From NCBI RefSeq assembly GCF_000513895.2, contig NZ_CP165782.1, positions 1,922,001 through 1,986,000 on the forward strand: a DNA stretch of 64,000 nucleotides, read 5' to 3'. Positions 17,344 through 25,877 of this stretch are shown piece by piece (within the stretch, counting starts at the first letter, position 1; every line of letters begins with the position of its first letter). The stretch comes from Ensifer sp. WSM1721 (GTDB lineage Bacteria; Pseudomonadota; Alphaproteobacteria; Rhizobiales; Rhizobiaceae). Both the position numbers and the translations under genes were made by a program. Below the pieces are notes generated by a model that saw nothing but the letters and a program-made list of their open reading frames with translations, did no database searches and was not told the DNA's origin.

Positions 17344-18378
17344 CTACAGGCGCCACCCGCCGCTCATGACGAAGGGTACCGGCGCGCCCTCGCCGAGCAC
17401 CACGCTGCTATAGGCCTTGAGCTGCTGCCCGTCCGGCAGGGAGAGCGTGACCGCGAAGCGTTCGCCCTCGAAGATGCACGAGACGACCCGCATGGAAATA
17501 CCGTCGGTGCCGCGATGCACCTGTTCCGGCCGGACAAGCACATCGGCGAGCGGCCCCTCGCCCGCCTGTCCGCCGGCGCCGAGCGCGGCACGCAGGAGCG
17601 GCCAGTCGAGCACGCGTCCCGCCGCTTCCGGGAGCTTGAGCCGCAGGATACTGCCGCGCCCGATCAATCCGCCGACCACCCGCCCCTCGGGCCGCGCATA
17701 GATCTCCGCCGGCGGCGCCACCTGAAGCAGCTTGCCTTCCGACATCACCGCAACATCGGTCGCAAGCGCCATGGCTTCCGCCTGGTCGTGTGTCACATAG
17801 ATCATCGTCGCGCCGGAGCGCTCGTGAAAGGCGCGGAAGGTCTCCTCCATAGCCTTCCTCAAATGCTGGTCGAGATTGGCGAGCGGCTCGTCGAGCAGCA
17901 CCACGTCCGGCTCGGTCACGAGGCAGCGCGCCAGCGCCACCCGCTGCCGCTGCCCGCCGGAGAGCGCCGCAGGCCGCCGCTCGGCGAAATCGTCGAGCTT
18001 CACGAGCGAAAGCGCTTCGCCCACCCGCCTGCGCCAGGCCTCGCCGGAGATGCCGCGCATCTTCAAGGGATAGCCGACATTCTCCGCCACCGTCATATGC
18101 GGCCAGAGCGCATAGGACTGGAAGACCATCGCCATGTTGCGCTTTTCCGGCGGTAGCACTCGTTCCGCATCCGAAAGCGGCCGGTCGCCGAACTCGATCG
18201 AGCCGTCCGTCGGCTGCTCGAAGCCGGCGATCATCCGGAGCACTGTCGTCTTGCCGCAGCCGGAGGGGCCGAGCAGAGCCAGGAATCCCTGCTTGCGCAC
18301 GGCAAGCGAAACGTCCGAAACCGCCGGCCTGCCACTACCGAAGTCCTTGGTCAGGTGGTTGAGGATCAGTTGCGCCAT
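17344..18378 (-). CDS. FbpC/AfuC-like ABC transporter ATP-binding protein
   Basis: A 344-residue ATPase that powers import through the adjacent permease. Walker A GPSGCGKTT (about residues 37-45), Q-loop FQSYALWPHM, signature LSGGQRQRVALAR and Walker B VVLLDEPLANLD are all intact, followed by the H-loop YVTHDQAEA. The C-terminal TOBE-like region (from about 235) matches the iron/polyamine/phosphonate (FbpC/PotA) class. The start overlaps the permease stop by 13 bases, showing translational coupling. It is the last gene of a binding protein-permease-ATPase operon. The substrate call rests on the binding protein. Confidence 0.92.
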   Translation of the reverse strand: MAQLILNHLTKDFGSGRPAVSDVSLAVRKQGFLALLGPSGCGKTTVLRMIAGFEQPTDGSIEFGDRPLSDAERVLPPEKRNMAMVFQSYALWPHMTVAENVGYPLKMRGISGEAWRRRVGEALSLVKLDDFAERRPAALSGGQRQRVALARCLVTEPDVVLLDEPLANLDQHLRKAMEETFRAFHERSGATMIYVTHDQAEAMALATDVAVMSEGKLLQVAPPAEIYARPEGRVVGGLIGRGSILRLKLPEAAGRVLDWPLLRAALGAGGQAGEGPLADVLVRPEQVHRGTDGISMRVVSCIFEGERFAVTLSLPDGQQLKAYSSVVLGEGAPVPFVMSGGWRL

Positions 18379-20135
18379 GGCAGCACGTCCTCCGGCAGGT
18401 ATTTCGCGATGAATTCGAGGGCCGCCATCAGCGCAATGACCATGAGGACGACGAGCACCGAAAGCGCCGAGGCGAGATCGGAGGAGCCGCTGTCGTCGAG
18501 ATTGAAGATCGCGACGCCAAGCGTCTGTGTGCCGGCGGACCAGAGAAGCGCCGAGACCGTCAGCTCGTTTGCCGCAATCAGGAAGACGAGGATGACGGAG
18601 GCGCCGGCGGCGGGCGCAATCAGCGGCAGAAGCACGTCGCGCGTGCGGCGCAGAAAACCTGCCCCCGCGAGCCGCGCCGCCTCCTCGAGCGCCGGGTCCA
18701 TCTGCAGGAAGGCGCTCATCACCGGCTTGAGGCTGACAGCCAGGAAGGAAGAGAAATAGGCAGCAAGGATGATCCAGATCGTGCCGTAAAGCGAAAGGCC
18801 GATCACCGGCAGCGGTGCCGCGAAGATGAGGATGAAGGCGACGGCGAGCACGATGCCGGGCAGCGCATAGGGCACCTCGATCAAAATCGCCAGGAGATTG
18901 GCAAGCGCACCCCGCCGACGGACGAGCAGATAGCCGGTCGGCACGGTGACGACGAGCAGGCCGACCGCCGCGGCGGAAGCGAGAAAGAGCGAGTTCCTGA
19001 GCGCCGTCAGCGTCACCGACTGGCGGAAGAGGATTTCGCCATAGGCATGAAGTGACATGGTTTGAAAGTTGAGCGGCACGCCATAGGCCGGCACCAGCGA
19101 GCTCGCAACGAGCGCCAGAAGCGGCGCGACCAGCACCACCGCCAGCAGCGCCCAAAGCAGCGCCTCCGCGGCAAGCCGCAAGCGCCCGAGCGCGAAGGCG
19201 GCATTCGCGCCGAAAAGGCCGATCAGGCGATAGTCCCGGCCGGAAAGTGCTCGCTGCTGCAGCAGAAGCCCGGCAGCGGAGACGACGGCGATCAGGCTCG
19301 AGAGAACGGCGATCTCGCCAAAGGTGGCGGTGCCGAAGCTCGCAAGTCGGCTGAAGATCAGCGTCGGCAGCGTCTCGATCGAGGCGGGAATGCCGAGGAT
19401 CGCCGGAATGCCGAAATTGCCGATGCCTGAAACGAAGGCGATCGCCGCCCCGGCGATGAGCCCCGGAAAGGAAAGCGGCAGCACGATATCGCGGAAGACG
19501 CGCCACGGCGAAGCGCCGGCAAGCCGCGCCGCCTCGACCCCGTCTCGTGGAGCACCGGCAAGCCCGGCCTTCACCGCCAGGAAGACGAGCGGCGCATGCT
19601 GCACGCCCAAAAGAAGCGCGATGCCGGAAAACGAATAGAGCGGCTGCGGACTGCCGAGTGGCGGCGCAAGCCCCAGCGCCTTCAGCAGCGGGCTCGATGG
19701 GCCGGACATCTCCACCCAGGCAAGCGCCGTCACCTGCGGCGGGATCATCATCGGCAGCATGAAGGCGAAGCTCAAGGCCAGCTTGCCGCGGATATCGGTG
19801 AGCGCCATCGCAAAGGCGAAGAACGCTCCGAGCATGAGCGAAATGAGCATTCCGCCTGTCGCCGTGATTAGCGTATTGCGAAGCGCGGCAAAGGTCGCCG
19901 GCTCGAAGAGAACCCTCGCCGCCTCGCCTTCCACGAGGCCGCCGAAGCCCGCCCAGCCGAGCCGGATGAGCGGCAGGGCCGAAAGCAGAAAGACGGCGCA
20001 GAATACGAAGAGCATGAGCCAGGCGGGCTCCCCGCCGCCGCGCTGCCCACCGCGTAAGGAAAATGGAAACCGCCGCCCTGCTCCGCGCCGCCTGGTCTTC
20101 CGCTCAGGTAAGTCGTCTGCCGCAGCGTAAGGCAT
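18366..20135 (-). CDS. FbpB/AfuB-like ABC transporter permease (double domain)
   Basis: A 589-residue permease with two copies of the inner-membrane domain, about six helices each. EAA loops are visible as VEAARLAGASPWRVFRDIVLPLSFPG (first half) and LEEAARLAGAGFLRRTRDVLLPLIAP (second half), the contact sites for the ATPase. I place the start at 20135 (MPYAAADDLPERK) because the longer open frame to 20474 runs through a degenerate RIME-like repeat at 20257-20320 and has no better ribosome site; ATGs at 20303 and 20396 remain possible. The double-length architecture is typical of ferric-iron type importers. Confidence 0.88.
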   Translation of the reverse strand: MPYAAADDLPERKTRRRGAGRRFPFSLRGGQRGGGEPAWLMLFVFCAVFLLSALPLIRLGWAGFGGLVEGEAARVLFEPATFAALRNTLITATGGMLISLMLGAFFAFAMALTDIRGKLALSFAFMLPMMIPPQVTALAWVEMSGPSSPLLKALGLAPPLGSPQPLYSFSGIALLLGVQHAPLVFLAVKAGLAGAPRDGVEAARLAGASPWRVFRDIVLPLSFPGLIAGAAIAFVSGIGNFGIPAILGIPASIETLPTLIFSRLASFGTATFGEIAVLSSLIAVVSAAGLLLQQRALSGRDYRLIGLFGANAAFALGRLRLAAEALLWALLAVVLVAPLLALVASSLVPAYGVPLNFQTMSLHAYGEILFRQSVTLTALRNSLFLASAAAVGLLVVTVPTGYLLVRRRGALANLLAILIEVPYALPGIVLAVAFILIFAAPLPVIGLSLYGTIWIILAAYFSSFLAVSLKPVMSAFLQMDPALEEAARLAGAGFLRRTRDVLLPLIAPAAGASVILVFLIAANELTVSALLWSAGTQTLGVAIFNLDDSGSSDLASALSVLVVLMVIALMAALEFIAKYLPEDVLPWRN

Positions 20136-20256
20136 CGGCGGTGGCTCAAAGCCGCGCAAGGTCCGCGTCAGCGCCTTCGGTAGCTTGGCCGGAACCGCTT
20201 CGCCGTCCCGCCCGGCGCCGTCCGCCGTCTCGCCGCCAAGGAGAAGCCGCAGCCAC

Positions 20257-20320
20257 TGAAAGCGCCGCGCTTTCGAGAGAACGCGCAAAGGACGCTCCAG
20301 CATTTTGAAGCCAGAGCGTC
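20257..20320 (-). repeat. Degenerate RIME-like repeat
   Basis: aaagcgccgcg, then acgcgcaaaggacgctcc and agcattttgaag align in order with agcgccgcg, cgcgcaaaggtcgctgtag and cactttgaatt of the copy at 52265. The arms have diverged but spacing is kept. It lies between the binding-protein and permease genes. Confidence 0.5.
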
Positions 20321-20403
20321 CCTCCGCATCCGGGCCCTCAGCCGGTGCGCGGCTTGCTCCGCGCCGGCTGCAAGCGATCTCGTCGGTATTTGGCATCAGC
20401 CGA

Positions 20404-21384
20404 TCAGTTGGTGCCGAAGATGCCGGAGAAGGTCTTGAGGTCCGCCTCGGCGTTCTTCGCCGCCGCGGCCGCATCGACCGGCAGCACCTTGATCGTCTCG
20501 CGCGCCGGGAAGCCTTCGGGCAGCGCCACGCCGTTGCGGGCCGGGATATAGCCCATCTTCACCGCCACTTTCTGGCCCTCCTCGGAGAGGAGAAAATCGA
20601 CGAATTTCTTCGCCGGTTCCGGGTTCTTCGCGGTCTTCAGAATGCCGACCGGCTCGGTGACGGCCGAAACGCCCTCGGCGGGGAAGACGAATTCCACCGG
20701 CGCGCCCTTGGCCTTCTCGCGGATCGCCATGAAATCCACCACCATGCCATAGACCTTCTCGCCGGTCGCGACCGCCTTCAAGACGCCGCCATTGCCGCCG
20801 GCAGCCGTCGCGCCGTTTTCGGCGAGCGCCTTGTAATAGTCCCAGCCGAGGCCATCGACGCCCGCAAGCGTCTGCGCATGGATCAGCGCCGCCCCGGAGG
20901 TGAGCGGGCTCGGCATGGTGACGAGGCCCTTGGCTTCCGGCTTCGCCAGATCCTGCCAGCCGGCCGGCTTCATCGGAGCCGAGCTGTTGTAGATGATGCC
21001 GGTGGTGATCATCTTCGTCGAATAATAGGCGCCGTCGGCATCATAAAGCGAGGCATCGTAAGCCGCCGCTTCCGCAGACTTATACGGCATCAGATGCCCT
21101 GCCTCCTTCAGCCGCTGCATCGTTACTGTGTCGGCGATCAAGAGCACATCCGCCACCGGATTGCCCGCCTCGATCTCGGCCATCAGCTTGGCCATGATCT
21201 TCGTGGTCCCCTCGCGCACCCACTCCACCTCGACGCCGGGATTCGCCGCCATAAACGCATCCACCGTCGCCTGCGCATCCTCGTTCGGCTGGCTGGTGTA
21301 GAGGATCAGGTTACCGGCAAAAGCGGCGGTGGACATGAGGCCGGCGACGAGCGCTGCGGCAACGGCGGAGAGAAGCGTTTTCAT
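20404..21384 (-). CDS. ABC transporter periplasmic binding protein, FbpA/AfuA-like
   Basis: A 326-residue solute-binding protein with a signal peptide (MKTLLSAVAAALVAGLMSTAAFA). The mature protein begins GNLILYTSQPNEDAQATVDAF and has the class of fold shared by ferric-iron (FbpA) and 2-aminoethylphosphonate receptors. AYYSTKMITTGIIYN near residue 145 offers adjacent tyrosines like those of bacterial transferrins, which favours Fe(III), but other anionic ligands are not excluded. It is first in an operon with the double permease and the ATPase. No iron-regulator (RirA/Irr) box could be identified with confidence upstream. Confidence 0.83.
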   Translation of the reverse strand: MKTLLSAVAAALVAGLMSTAAFAGNLILYTSQPNEDAQATVDAFMAANPGVEVEWVREGTTKIMAKLMAEIEAGNPVADVLLIADTVTMQRLKEAGHLMPYKSAEAAAYDASLYDADGAYYSTKMITTGIIYNSSAPMKPAGWQDLAKPEAKGLVTMPSPLTSGAALIHAQTLAGVDGLGWDYYKALAENGATAAGGNGGVLKAVATGEKVYGMVVDFMAIREKAKGAPVEFVFPAEGVSAVTEPVGILKTAKNPEPAKKFVDFLLSEEGQKVAVKMGYIPARNGVALPEGFPARETIKVLPVDAAAAAKNAEADLKTFSGIFGTN

Positions 21385-21863
21385 GGGAATGCCCTCGGTG
21401 CGAGAAAGATGGCGCCGAGGGATAGAGCGGGTGTTTTACAGGGGTGTGACACAGGAAGCAGAAGGAGCGTCTAGTCGGCTTTGCGCCATTAGCGGCCATG
21501 AGGCCTTGAAGGCGTCTCAACCGAGGTTAGAGTACAAATTCAACGCCGTTTAATCCCTTCAGAGAACTCGTAAGGGTTCGCAGCCAGCGGTCGCATTCAT
21601 TCAGAGACTGAGATATTGGCGGTCGCGTCATTGCTTGCAGAGCGTCCTATCGGGTCGAAACTAGGTTGGATAGTTAGATTTCTGGGGCGCTAACCGAGTC
21701 CGATAAGGCTCCGTGTCAACTGCACTGACGGAATAGCCTCGAGGCGAATTACCAATCACCCACATGCCTTCTTCAACTAGAGTGATCCAGGCAATTTTGC
21801 GGTTGCATCGTCGCACCCCTCACATGTTATGGCTACTGCCACGCTAAAGTTGGGAGAATGATC
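21385..21863. other. Intergenic edge of an AT-richer island
   Basis: About 480 bp without a supported gene or repeat. From about 21530 rightward the sequence becomes visibly richer in A and T, a change that continues through the DUF262 and HEPN genes to about 23760. I see no tRNA, integrase or direct repeat that would mark an integration site. Confidence 0.5.
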
Positions 21864-23063
21864 ATGGCTTTCGTCGATGTCGAGTTTGAGGAAGAAGAGG
21901 ATTCAGGACTTGATCGAAGGCAAGTTCAACACTTTTCAGAAGCGGTTCTTCATTCGGCAGATTGGACTGTTGAAACCATTGTTTCCCAACTGACGCGGTC
22001 AAACATTGAGATGAATCCGCGATTTCAACGTCGAGACGCTTGGTCCCGCAGCCGCAAGAGCACCTTCATAGAGTCTCTAATCCTTGGGCTACCTGTTCCA
22101 CAGATCGTATTAGCTGAGAAACAAGGACAGCGAGGAAAATACATTGTTTTGGATGGCAAACAAAGGCTCCTATCTCTTCTCCAGTTCACAGGAAATGCTG
22201 AGGGAAACAATAATAATTTCCGTCTGAGCGGCCTGGAGGCGAGGTCAGACTTATTACGGAAGAGGGTTCAAGACTTAGCTGAGCCGCAACTTGAGCCAGA
22301 CTACAATGCGTTCCTAAATTACACCATCAGAACGGTTGTTATCCGAAATTGGCCTGATTTTGATTTTCTTCATCTCGTGTTCCTTCGCTTGAACACTGGG
22401 AGTGTGAAGCTTTCTCCTCAAGAGCTTCGCCAAGCTATGTTTCCAGGCGATTTTTCCGACTATGTTGATGACAGTGCGGCGGCCTCGCAGCCTTTACAGG
22501 CTTTGCTCGGAAGGGAAAGTCCCGACCCTCGAATGAGAGACGTCGAGTTGCTGACGCGATACCTGAGTTTCCAACATTTCCTTTCAGGCTACACGGGTAG
22601 AATGAAAGATTTTTTGGACACCACGTGCAACACCCTCAATGACGAATGGGAAATCCGTAAAGAGTTCGTCTTTTCGTCTGTTGAGCAATTCAATGAGGCG
22701 ACATCAGCCCTCATCGAGATATTTGGGATCGAACAAATCGCGCGCAAAAGCGGGTCTCGATCATTTAATCGAGCAATCTTTGACGCACTGATTTTTTACG
22801 CTGCCAATCCACAAATTCGTGCTGAGATGATGACGCATCAGGACGATGTGAGAAGGATATACGCTTCGCTCATCGCCGACGCTGATTTTATCGCGGCAGC
22901 GGAGAGTGACACGGCGGGCGTTCCGAATACGCTGGAGAGGCTAAGAAAGTGGGGCGCTCTGCTGCGAGATGCGATTGGAGTCGAGTTCAATGTTCCTTCG
23001 TTGCGCCCTGCCGATGAGTTGAATCCTCGCGCGGGAATCGACTTTGATGGCTTCGGAGTGTAG
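21864..23063 (+). CDS. DUF262 (GmrSD N-terminal/ParB-like) protein
   Basis: A 399-residue protein. The N-terminal half is a DUF262 domain: IEMNPRFQRRDAWS near residues 49-62, a hydrophobic LGLPVPQIVLAE strand, and VLDGKQRLLSLLQF near 97-108, the variant of the DGQQR motif that gives this ParB-like domain its predicted nucleotidase/nicking activity. The C-terminal half is helical and unassigned, and no DUF1524 HNH nuclease is present, unlike GmrSD enzymes. The ATG at 21864 has gggag seven bases upstream; one at 21858 is too close. The next gene starts three bases after the stop, so both form one operon. The composition is AT-richer than the neighbours, suggesting acquisition by transfer. Confidence 0.85.
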   Translation: MAFVDVEFEEEEDSGLDRRQVQHFSEAVLHSADWTVETIVSQLTRSNIEMNPRFQRRDAWSRSRKSTFIESLILGLPVPQIVLAEKQGQRGKYIVLDGKQRLLSLLQFTGNAEGNNNNFRLSGLEARSDLLRKRVQDLAEPQLEPDYNAFLNYTIRTVVIRNWPDFDFLHLVFLRLNTGSVKLSPQELRQAMFPGDFSDYVDDSAAASQPLQALLGRESPDPRMRDVELLTRYLSFQHFLSGYTGRMKDFLDTTCNTLNDEWEIRKEFVFSSVEQFNEATSALIEIFGIEQIARKSGSRSFNRAIFDALIFYAANPQIRAEMMTHQDDVRRIYASLIADADFIAAAESDTAGVPNTLERLRKWGALLRDAIGVEFNVPSLRPADELNPRAGIDFDGFGV

Positions 23064-23066
23064 CCG

Positions 23067-23747
23067 ATGGCATCGGCCAGGTACGAAGAACTACTTGAGT
23101 AACTCGATACGCTCAGAACCCATTTGCTGCCGAATGAGTTTGAACCCACAGGCTTATACGATGAAGCAGAAGCTGTTTCCACCAAGGCTCTCGCTTTTAG
23201 GGTGTTGGCTCATGCTGAGATCGAAGCTTTCTTTGAGGACCGGGCCCTAGAGACTGTGCGCAAAGCGCGAACTGCTTGGATGGACAATGGCCATGTATCT
23301 AAAGTCGTACTTTGTTTACTTGGCTTCAGCGGAAGAAGCATGGATGCTCCTCCGGATACTCTCGAGGCTCCAGGAGAAAACAAAAGGAAAATATGGCCAG
23401 AACTCGTGGATATCTCCGAGCGGATCAAGCCAGTGTTAGCGGCGTTTCACAACTTCGTCCGAAACGAAAACCACGGTATCAAGGAAAAAAATCTGCTCGC
23501 ACTTCTATTGCCTATCGGAGTTGCTCACAAGGTGATCGATCCAAGGTTCCTTGCAGACATGGACTCCTTCGGAGCTCTTCGAGGGGCAGCGGCCCATACA
23601 TCAACGAAGACCGCCGTGCGTCAAGGATTAAATCCAGCCGATGAGCTTGCCCGCGTTGACCGGTTGAAGGCTGGTATACTCGCACTTGACGATCAAATCG
23701 AACAACTACTCATAGCCATCCCGCCAGCGGCTAACCAAGCAGCCTGA
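23067..23747 (+). pseudogene. HEPN-domain (RiboL-PSP-like) gene with an early in-frame stop
   Basis: The natural frame starts ATG three bases after the DUF262 stop and reads MASARYEELLE, then TAA at 23100-23102, then LDTLRTHLLPNEFEPTGLYDE and onward for 215 codons. The peptide on both sides of the TAA is in one frame and looks continuous, so a single C-to-T (CAA to TAA) or similar change is the simplest explanation. Downstream, RGAAAH (R-x4-H) fits the HEPN ribonuclease motif and the length suits RiboL-PSP/MAE_28990-type HEPN proteins, often found next to DUF262 genes. Translation could restart at TTG 23124 to give 207 residues lacking only the N-terminal helix. Either the toxin-like partner is dead, N-terminally shortened, or the base is a sequencing error. 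Confidence 0.65.
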
Positions 23748-23795
23748 ATGTATGTTCGCGGCTGCAATCCTTTATCTATCATCGACGCCTAGCGG

Positions 23796-23823
23796 TGACC
23801 GCTTTGGGCCGGCAGAGGACGAA
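23796..23823 (+). repeat. Short repeat, left copy flanking the kinase-like gene
   Basis: tgaccgctttgggccgg...ggac resembles tgaccgcttcgggccgaaag at 24943-24966 on the other side of the phosphotransferase-like gene. This string is a common short intergenic repeat in Rhizobiales. Confidence 0.4.
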
Positions 23824-23925
23824 CGCACTCGGCGGCTTCGCGCCATGAGTGGACATTGCGGTCGTTGTAGAACTCCGTAGTTTGCAATGCTAGTTTGCAT
23901 TTACGGCACCTACGGAACATCGGCC

Positions 23926-24909
23926 ATGTTTGACTTTGATCCGCTATATTCGACCCCTCAGATTGAGGCGATCGAACGCTTTATCGATAAGCACTACGCG
24001 TTGGGATCGCCGGTTTCTTGTCAATTGCTTCAACGCGGATTGAATGACGTTTACCTGGCCAGCGTGACCGGCAGCGAGCGTTATGTGTTTCGGCTTTCTC
24101 ACCACCGCGCGCGTGGGCCCGCCAACGTCAAGAGCGAAACTGCATTCTTGATCCACCTCTCTAAATTGGGCGTTCCGGTCGCCGCGCCCATTCCGACACG
24201 CGATGGCACGTTTTTCCTTCAAGGGCACGCACCAGAGGGTGCGCGCGATGCTGTGCTTTTTCAGGCGATCGATGGCCGAGAACCGCTTGCAACCGACGCC
24301 GGTGATGCTTGCGCCAACGGAAAGACCCTTGCTCTACTGCACAACGCGGCCGAGACATTTCCGGTTGACGGTGCGCTGTACCGGCTTGATCTGGAACATT
24401 TACTGCATCGGCCTCTTGCCCGAATTCGCGATAGCGGAATTGTGGAAGAAACGCATGTCCTCAGCGACCTTGGACAGATCGCCGAGCGGACTGCGGCGGC
24501 TATCAAGGCGTTCAGCAACCTGACATGGACGTATTGTCACGGGGACTGCCACGGCTTCAATTCGCGTATCAATGGGGCTGGAGAAGCAGTGTTTTTCGAC
24601 TTCGATGACGGAGGTCCCGGATACCTTGCCTATGACTTGGCCGTTTTTTTGTGGGCACAAGTCTCTTTCGGCCGGTCGTTGACCGCTACGTGGGCTGCCT
24701 TCGTTGATGGCTATCAGTCAATCCGTCCAATAACGCCCGACGACTTCGAAGCAGCTATTCGGTTTGTGATCGTCCGCCACTTTTGGCTGATGGGTGAGTA
24801 CGCAAGCCGCGCGCGAGAGTGGGGAAACAACAGTGTCGGTTGGATAGCACGGGAGGTGACTTTTCTCAGCACGTGGGAGACCGAGCGATGTGTCGGGCGT
24901 CTATTCTGA
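23926..24909 (+). CDS. Aminoglycoside phosphotransferase/choline kinase-like protein
   Basis: A 327-residue protein of the APH/ChoK kinase-like fold. The catalytic loop is YCHGDCHGFNSR (about residues 204-215, with Asp as base and Asn as Mg ligand) and the metal motif FFDFDDGGPGYLAYDLA follows about 20 residues later, as in SrkA/HomoserineK-type enzymes. The N-lobe contains YVFRLSH, which supplies a nucleotide-binding strand with Arg instead of Lys. The start at MFDFDPLYS fits the family's length; an ATG at 23887 is possible and neither has a clear ribosome site. It probably phosphorylates a small hydroxyl-bearing metabolite or protein side chain; resistance to a drug is not implied. Confidence 0.82.
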   Translation: MFDFDPLYSTPQIEAIERFIDKHYALGSPVSCQLLQRGLNDVYLASVTGSERYVFRLSHHRARGPANVKSETAFLIHLSKLGVPVAAPIPTRDGTFFLQGHAPEGARDAVLFQAIDGREPLATDAGDACANGKTLALLHNAAETFPVDGALYRLDLEHLLHRPLARIRDSGIVEETHVLSDLGQIAERTAAAIKAFSNLTWTYCHGDCHGFNSRINGAGEAVFFDFDDGGPGYLAYDLAVFLWAQVSFGRSLTATWAAFVDGYQSIRPITPDDFEAAIRFVIVRHFWLMGEYASRAREWGNNSVGWIAREVTFLSTWETERCVGRLF

Positions 24910-24942
24910 AATCAATTTTCAACGTCGTTACCAACCCAGGAA

Positions 24943-24966
24943 TGACCGCTTCGGGCCGAAAGCGGA
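24943..24966 (+). repeat. Short repeat, right copy flanking the kinase-like gene
   Basis: tgaccgcttcgggccgaaag followed by cggac; see the related string at 23796. Together they bracket the kinase-like gene in direct orientation. Confidence 0.4.
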
Positions 24967-25215
24967 CTTACCGCAAACTCGCTCTCATCTAGGAACCGCT
25001 GCTCCTCCTCCGTCATCGCTCGCCCGAGAATCCTGTTCCGGTGCGGAAGCGGCCGAAGCGCTGGATAATGTCGCGTGGCCTTTGGCGTGGAAAAGGCTCG
25101 GCTGGCCGAGGCGCCGGGCAAGCTCGACCGATCACTCCTGATCGGCTGGTTTTCCGAATGGCCGCGGGGAAGATAGAAGAAGAGCTGCACGTCGGCCGGT
25201 CGCCAGCCGCGTGTC
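24960..25215 (-). pseudogene. Decayed partial copy of the DUF924 gene at 28903
   Basis: On the minus strand the segment encodes DVQLFFYLPRGHSENQP, then after a frameshift pieces such as GASASRAFSTPKA, and finally ILGRAMTEEEQRFLDES. These align in order with DLQLFFYLPFGHSEDLADQ and ILGRMMTEEEQRFLDEG of the intact DUF924 protein encoded 4 kb to the right. Nucleotide identity remains high over about 230 bp (for example gaggcgccgggcaagctc is shared). Only the C-terminal third is present, it is frameshifted and it has no start, so it is a relic of a partial duplication. Confidence 0.75.
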
Positions 25216-25347
25216 GAAGCCCCGATCAGCTGCCACCGCATGAAGTCGGATGGCTCTTCAAAAATATTATTTCCGATTCAAATCAGCGACTTGATCGTAT
25301 TTTCCGAGCGGGATGAGACGCGCTCCCAATTAAATTCGCTTTATCCA

Positions 25348-25375
25348 TTGCATATCGCAAAGCAGCGTCTATATA
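25348..25375 (+). promoter_or_regulatory. Putative sigma70 promoter of the cold-shock gene
   Basis: TTGCAT and TATATA separated by 16 bases, 128 bases before the cold-shock ATG. It would give a 5' leader of about 120 bases, as is usual for cspA-type genes whose leaders act as temperature-responsive structures. Confidence 0.5.
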
Positions 25376-25502
25376 TAGCCCATCGAACATTGCTTGCGAC
25401 CTTTGTCTACGCGCCGAAGCGCTTCGTCAGATTTCCTCTCAAATATCGATCAAGCCGGGCGACTATTCGTCCGGAAACTCTAGCGATTGAAAGGAAATCG
25501 TT

Positions 25503-25712
25503 ATGAATTCAGGCACTGTAAAGTGGTTCAACAGCACCAAAGGCTTCGGTTTCATCCAGCCTGACAACGGCACGACGGACGTGTTCGTGCATGTTTCCGC
25601 CGTTGAACGCGCCGGAATGCGCTCGCTCGTCGAGGGCCAGAAGGTCACCTACGACATCGTCCGCGACACGAAGTCCGGCAAAAGCTCGGCAGACAACCTG
25701 CGAGCCGCGTAA
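25503..25712 (+). CDS. cspA: Cold-shock protein, CspA family
   Basis: A 69-residue single-domain OB-fold RNA chaperone. The RNP1 motif KGFGFIQP (residues about 13-20) and RNP2 DVFVHVSAV (about 26-34) are intact, as is the starting [14 protein letters not shown]. It binds single-stranded RNA and DNA and melts secondary structure in the cytoplasm. gaaaggaaatcg precedes the ATG. A leader of about 120 bases and an intrinsic terminator 100 bases after the stop suggest a monocistronic transcript, possibly extending into the downstream gene. Rhizobia have several csp paralogues; which one this is cannot be told. Confidence 0.95.
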   Translation: MNSGTVKWFNSTKGFGFIQPDNGTTDVFVHVSAVERAGMRSLVEGQKVTYDIVRDTKSGKSSADNLRAA

Positions 25713-25770
25713 TTCGTCATTCGCCTCCGCTGACCACGGATGTACTGGCAGGGAGCGCTGAATGACGGGG

Positions 25771-25804
25771 CGTCCAGCGCGTCTGAAAAGACGCGCGGCG
25801 CTCA
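25771..25804 (+). repeat. Fragment of the RIME-like repeat
   Basis: cgtccagcgcgtctgaaaag followed by acgcgcggcgct corresponds to the right-hand hairpin of the copies at 43822 and 62917, without the left half. It lies between the cold-shock gene and its terminator. Confidence 0.55.
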
Positions 25805-25810
25805 AGAGGA

Positions 25811-25836
25811 GGTCGGGGTAACGCCCGGCCTTTTTT
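25811..25836 (+). terminator. Intrinsic terminator after the cold-shock gene
   Basis: ggtcggg pairs with cccggcc (one G-U pair) around a short loop and is followed by six T. Confidence 0.75.
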
Positions 25837-25877
25837 GCTTGTGCCGCCTGCGGGCCGCACCGACGAAGGAGAGAGCC

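Noticed and set aside
17344..19506. A 720-codon open frame covering the ABC ATPase and part of the permease region
   Set aside because: Its first half is an out-of-frame translation of the permease; the true ATPase begins at 18378 and the permease is read in another frame.
23044..23250. A + strand frame starting MMASECSRWHRPG at the end of the DUF262 gene
   Set aside because: It overlaps the DUF262 stop in another frame and does not continue the HEPN sequence; the natural HEPN frame starts at 23067.
23926..24909. Reading the APH-like gene as an antibiotic resistance gene
   Set aside because: The fold covers many small-molecule and protein kinases; nothing in sequence or context points to a drug.
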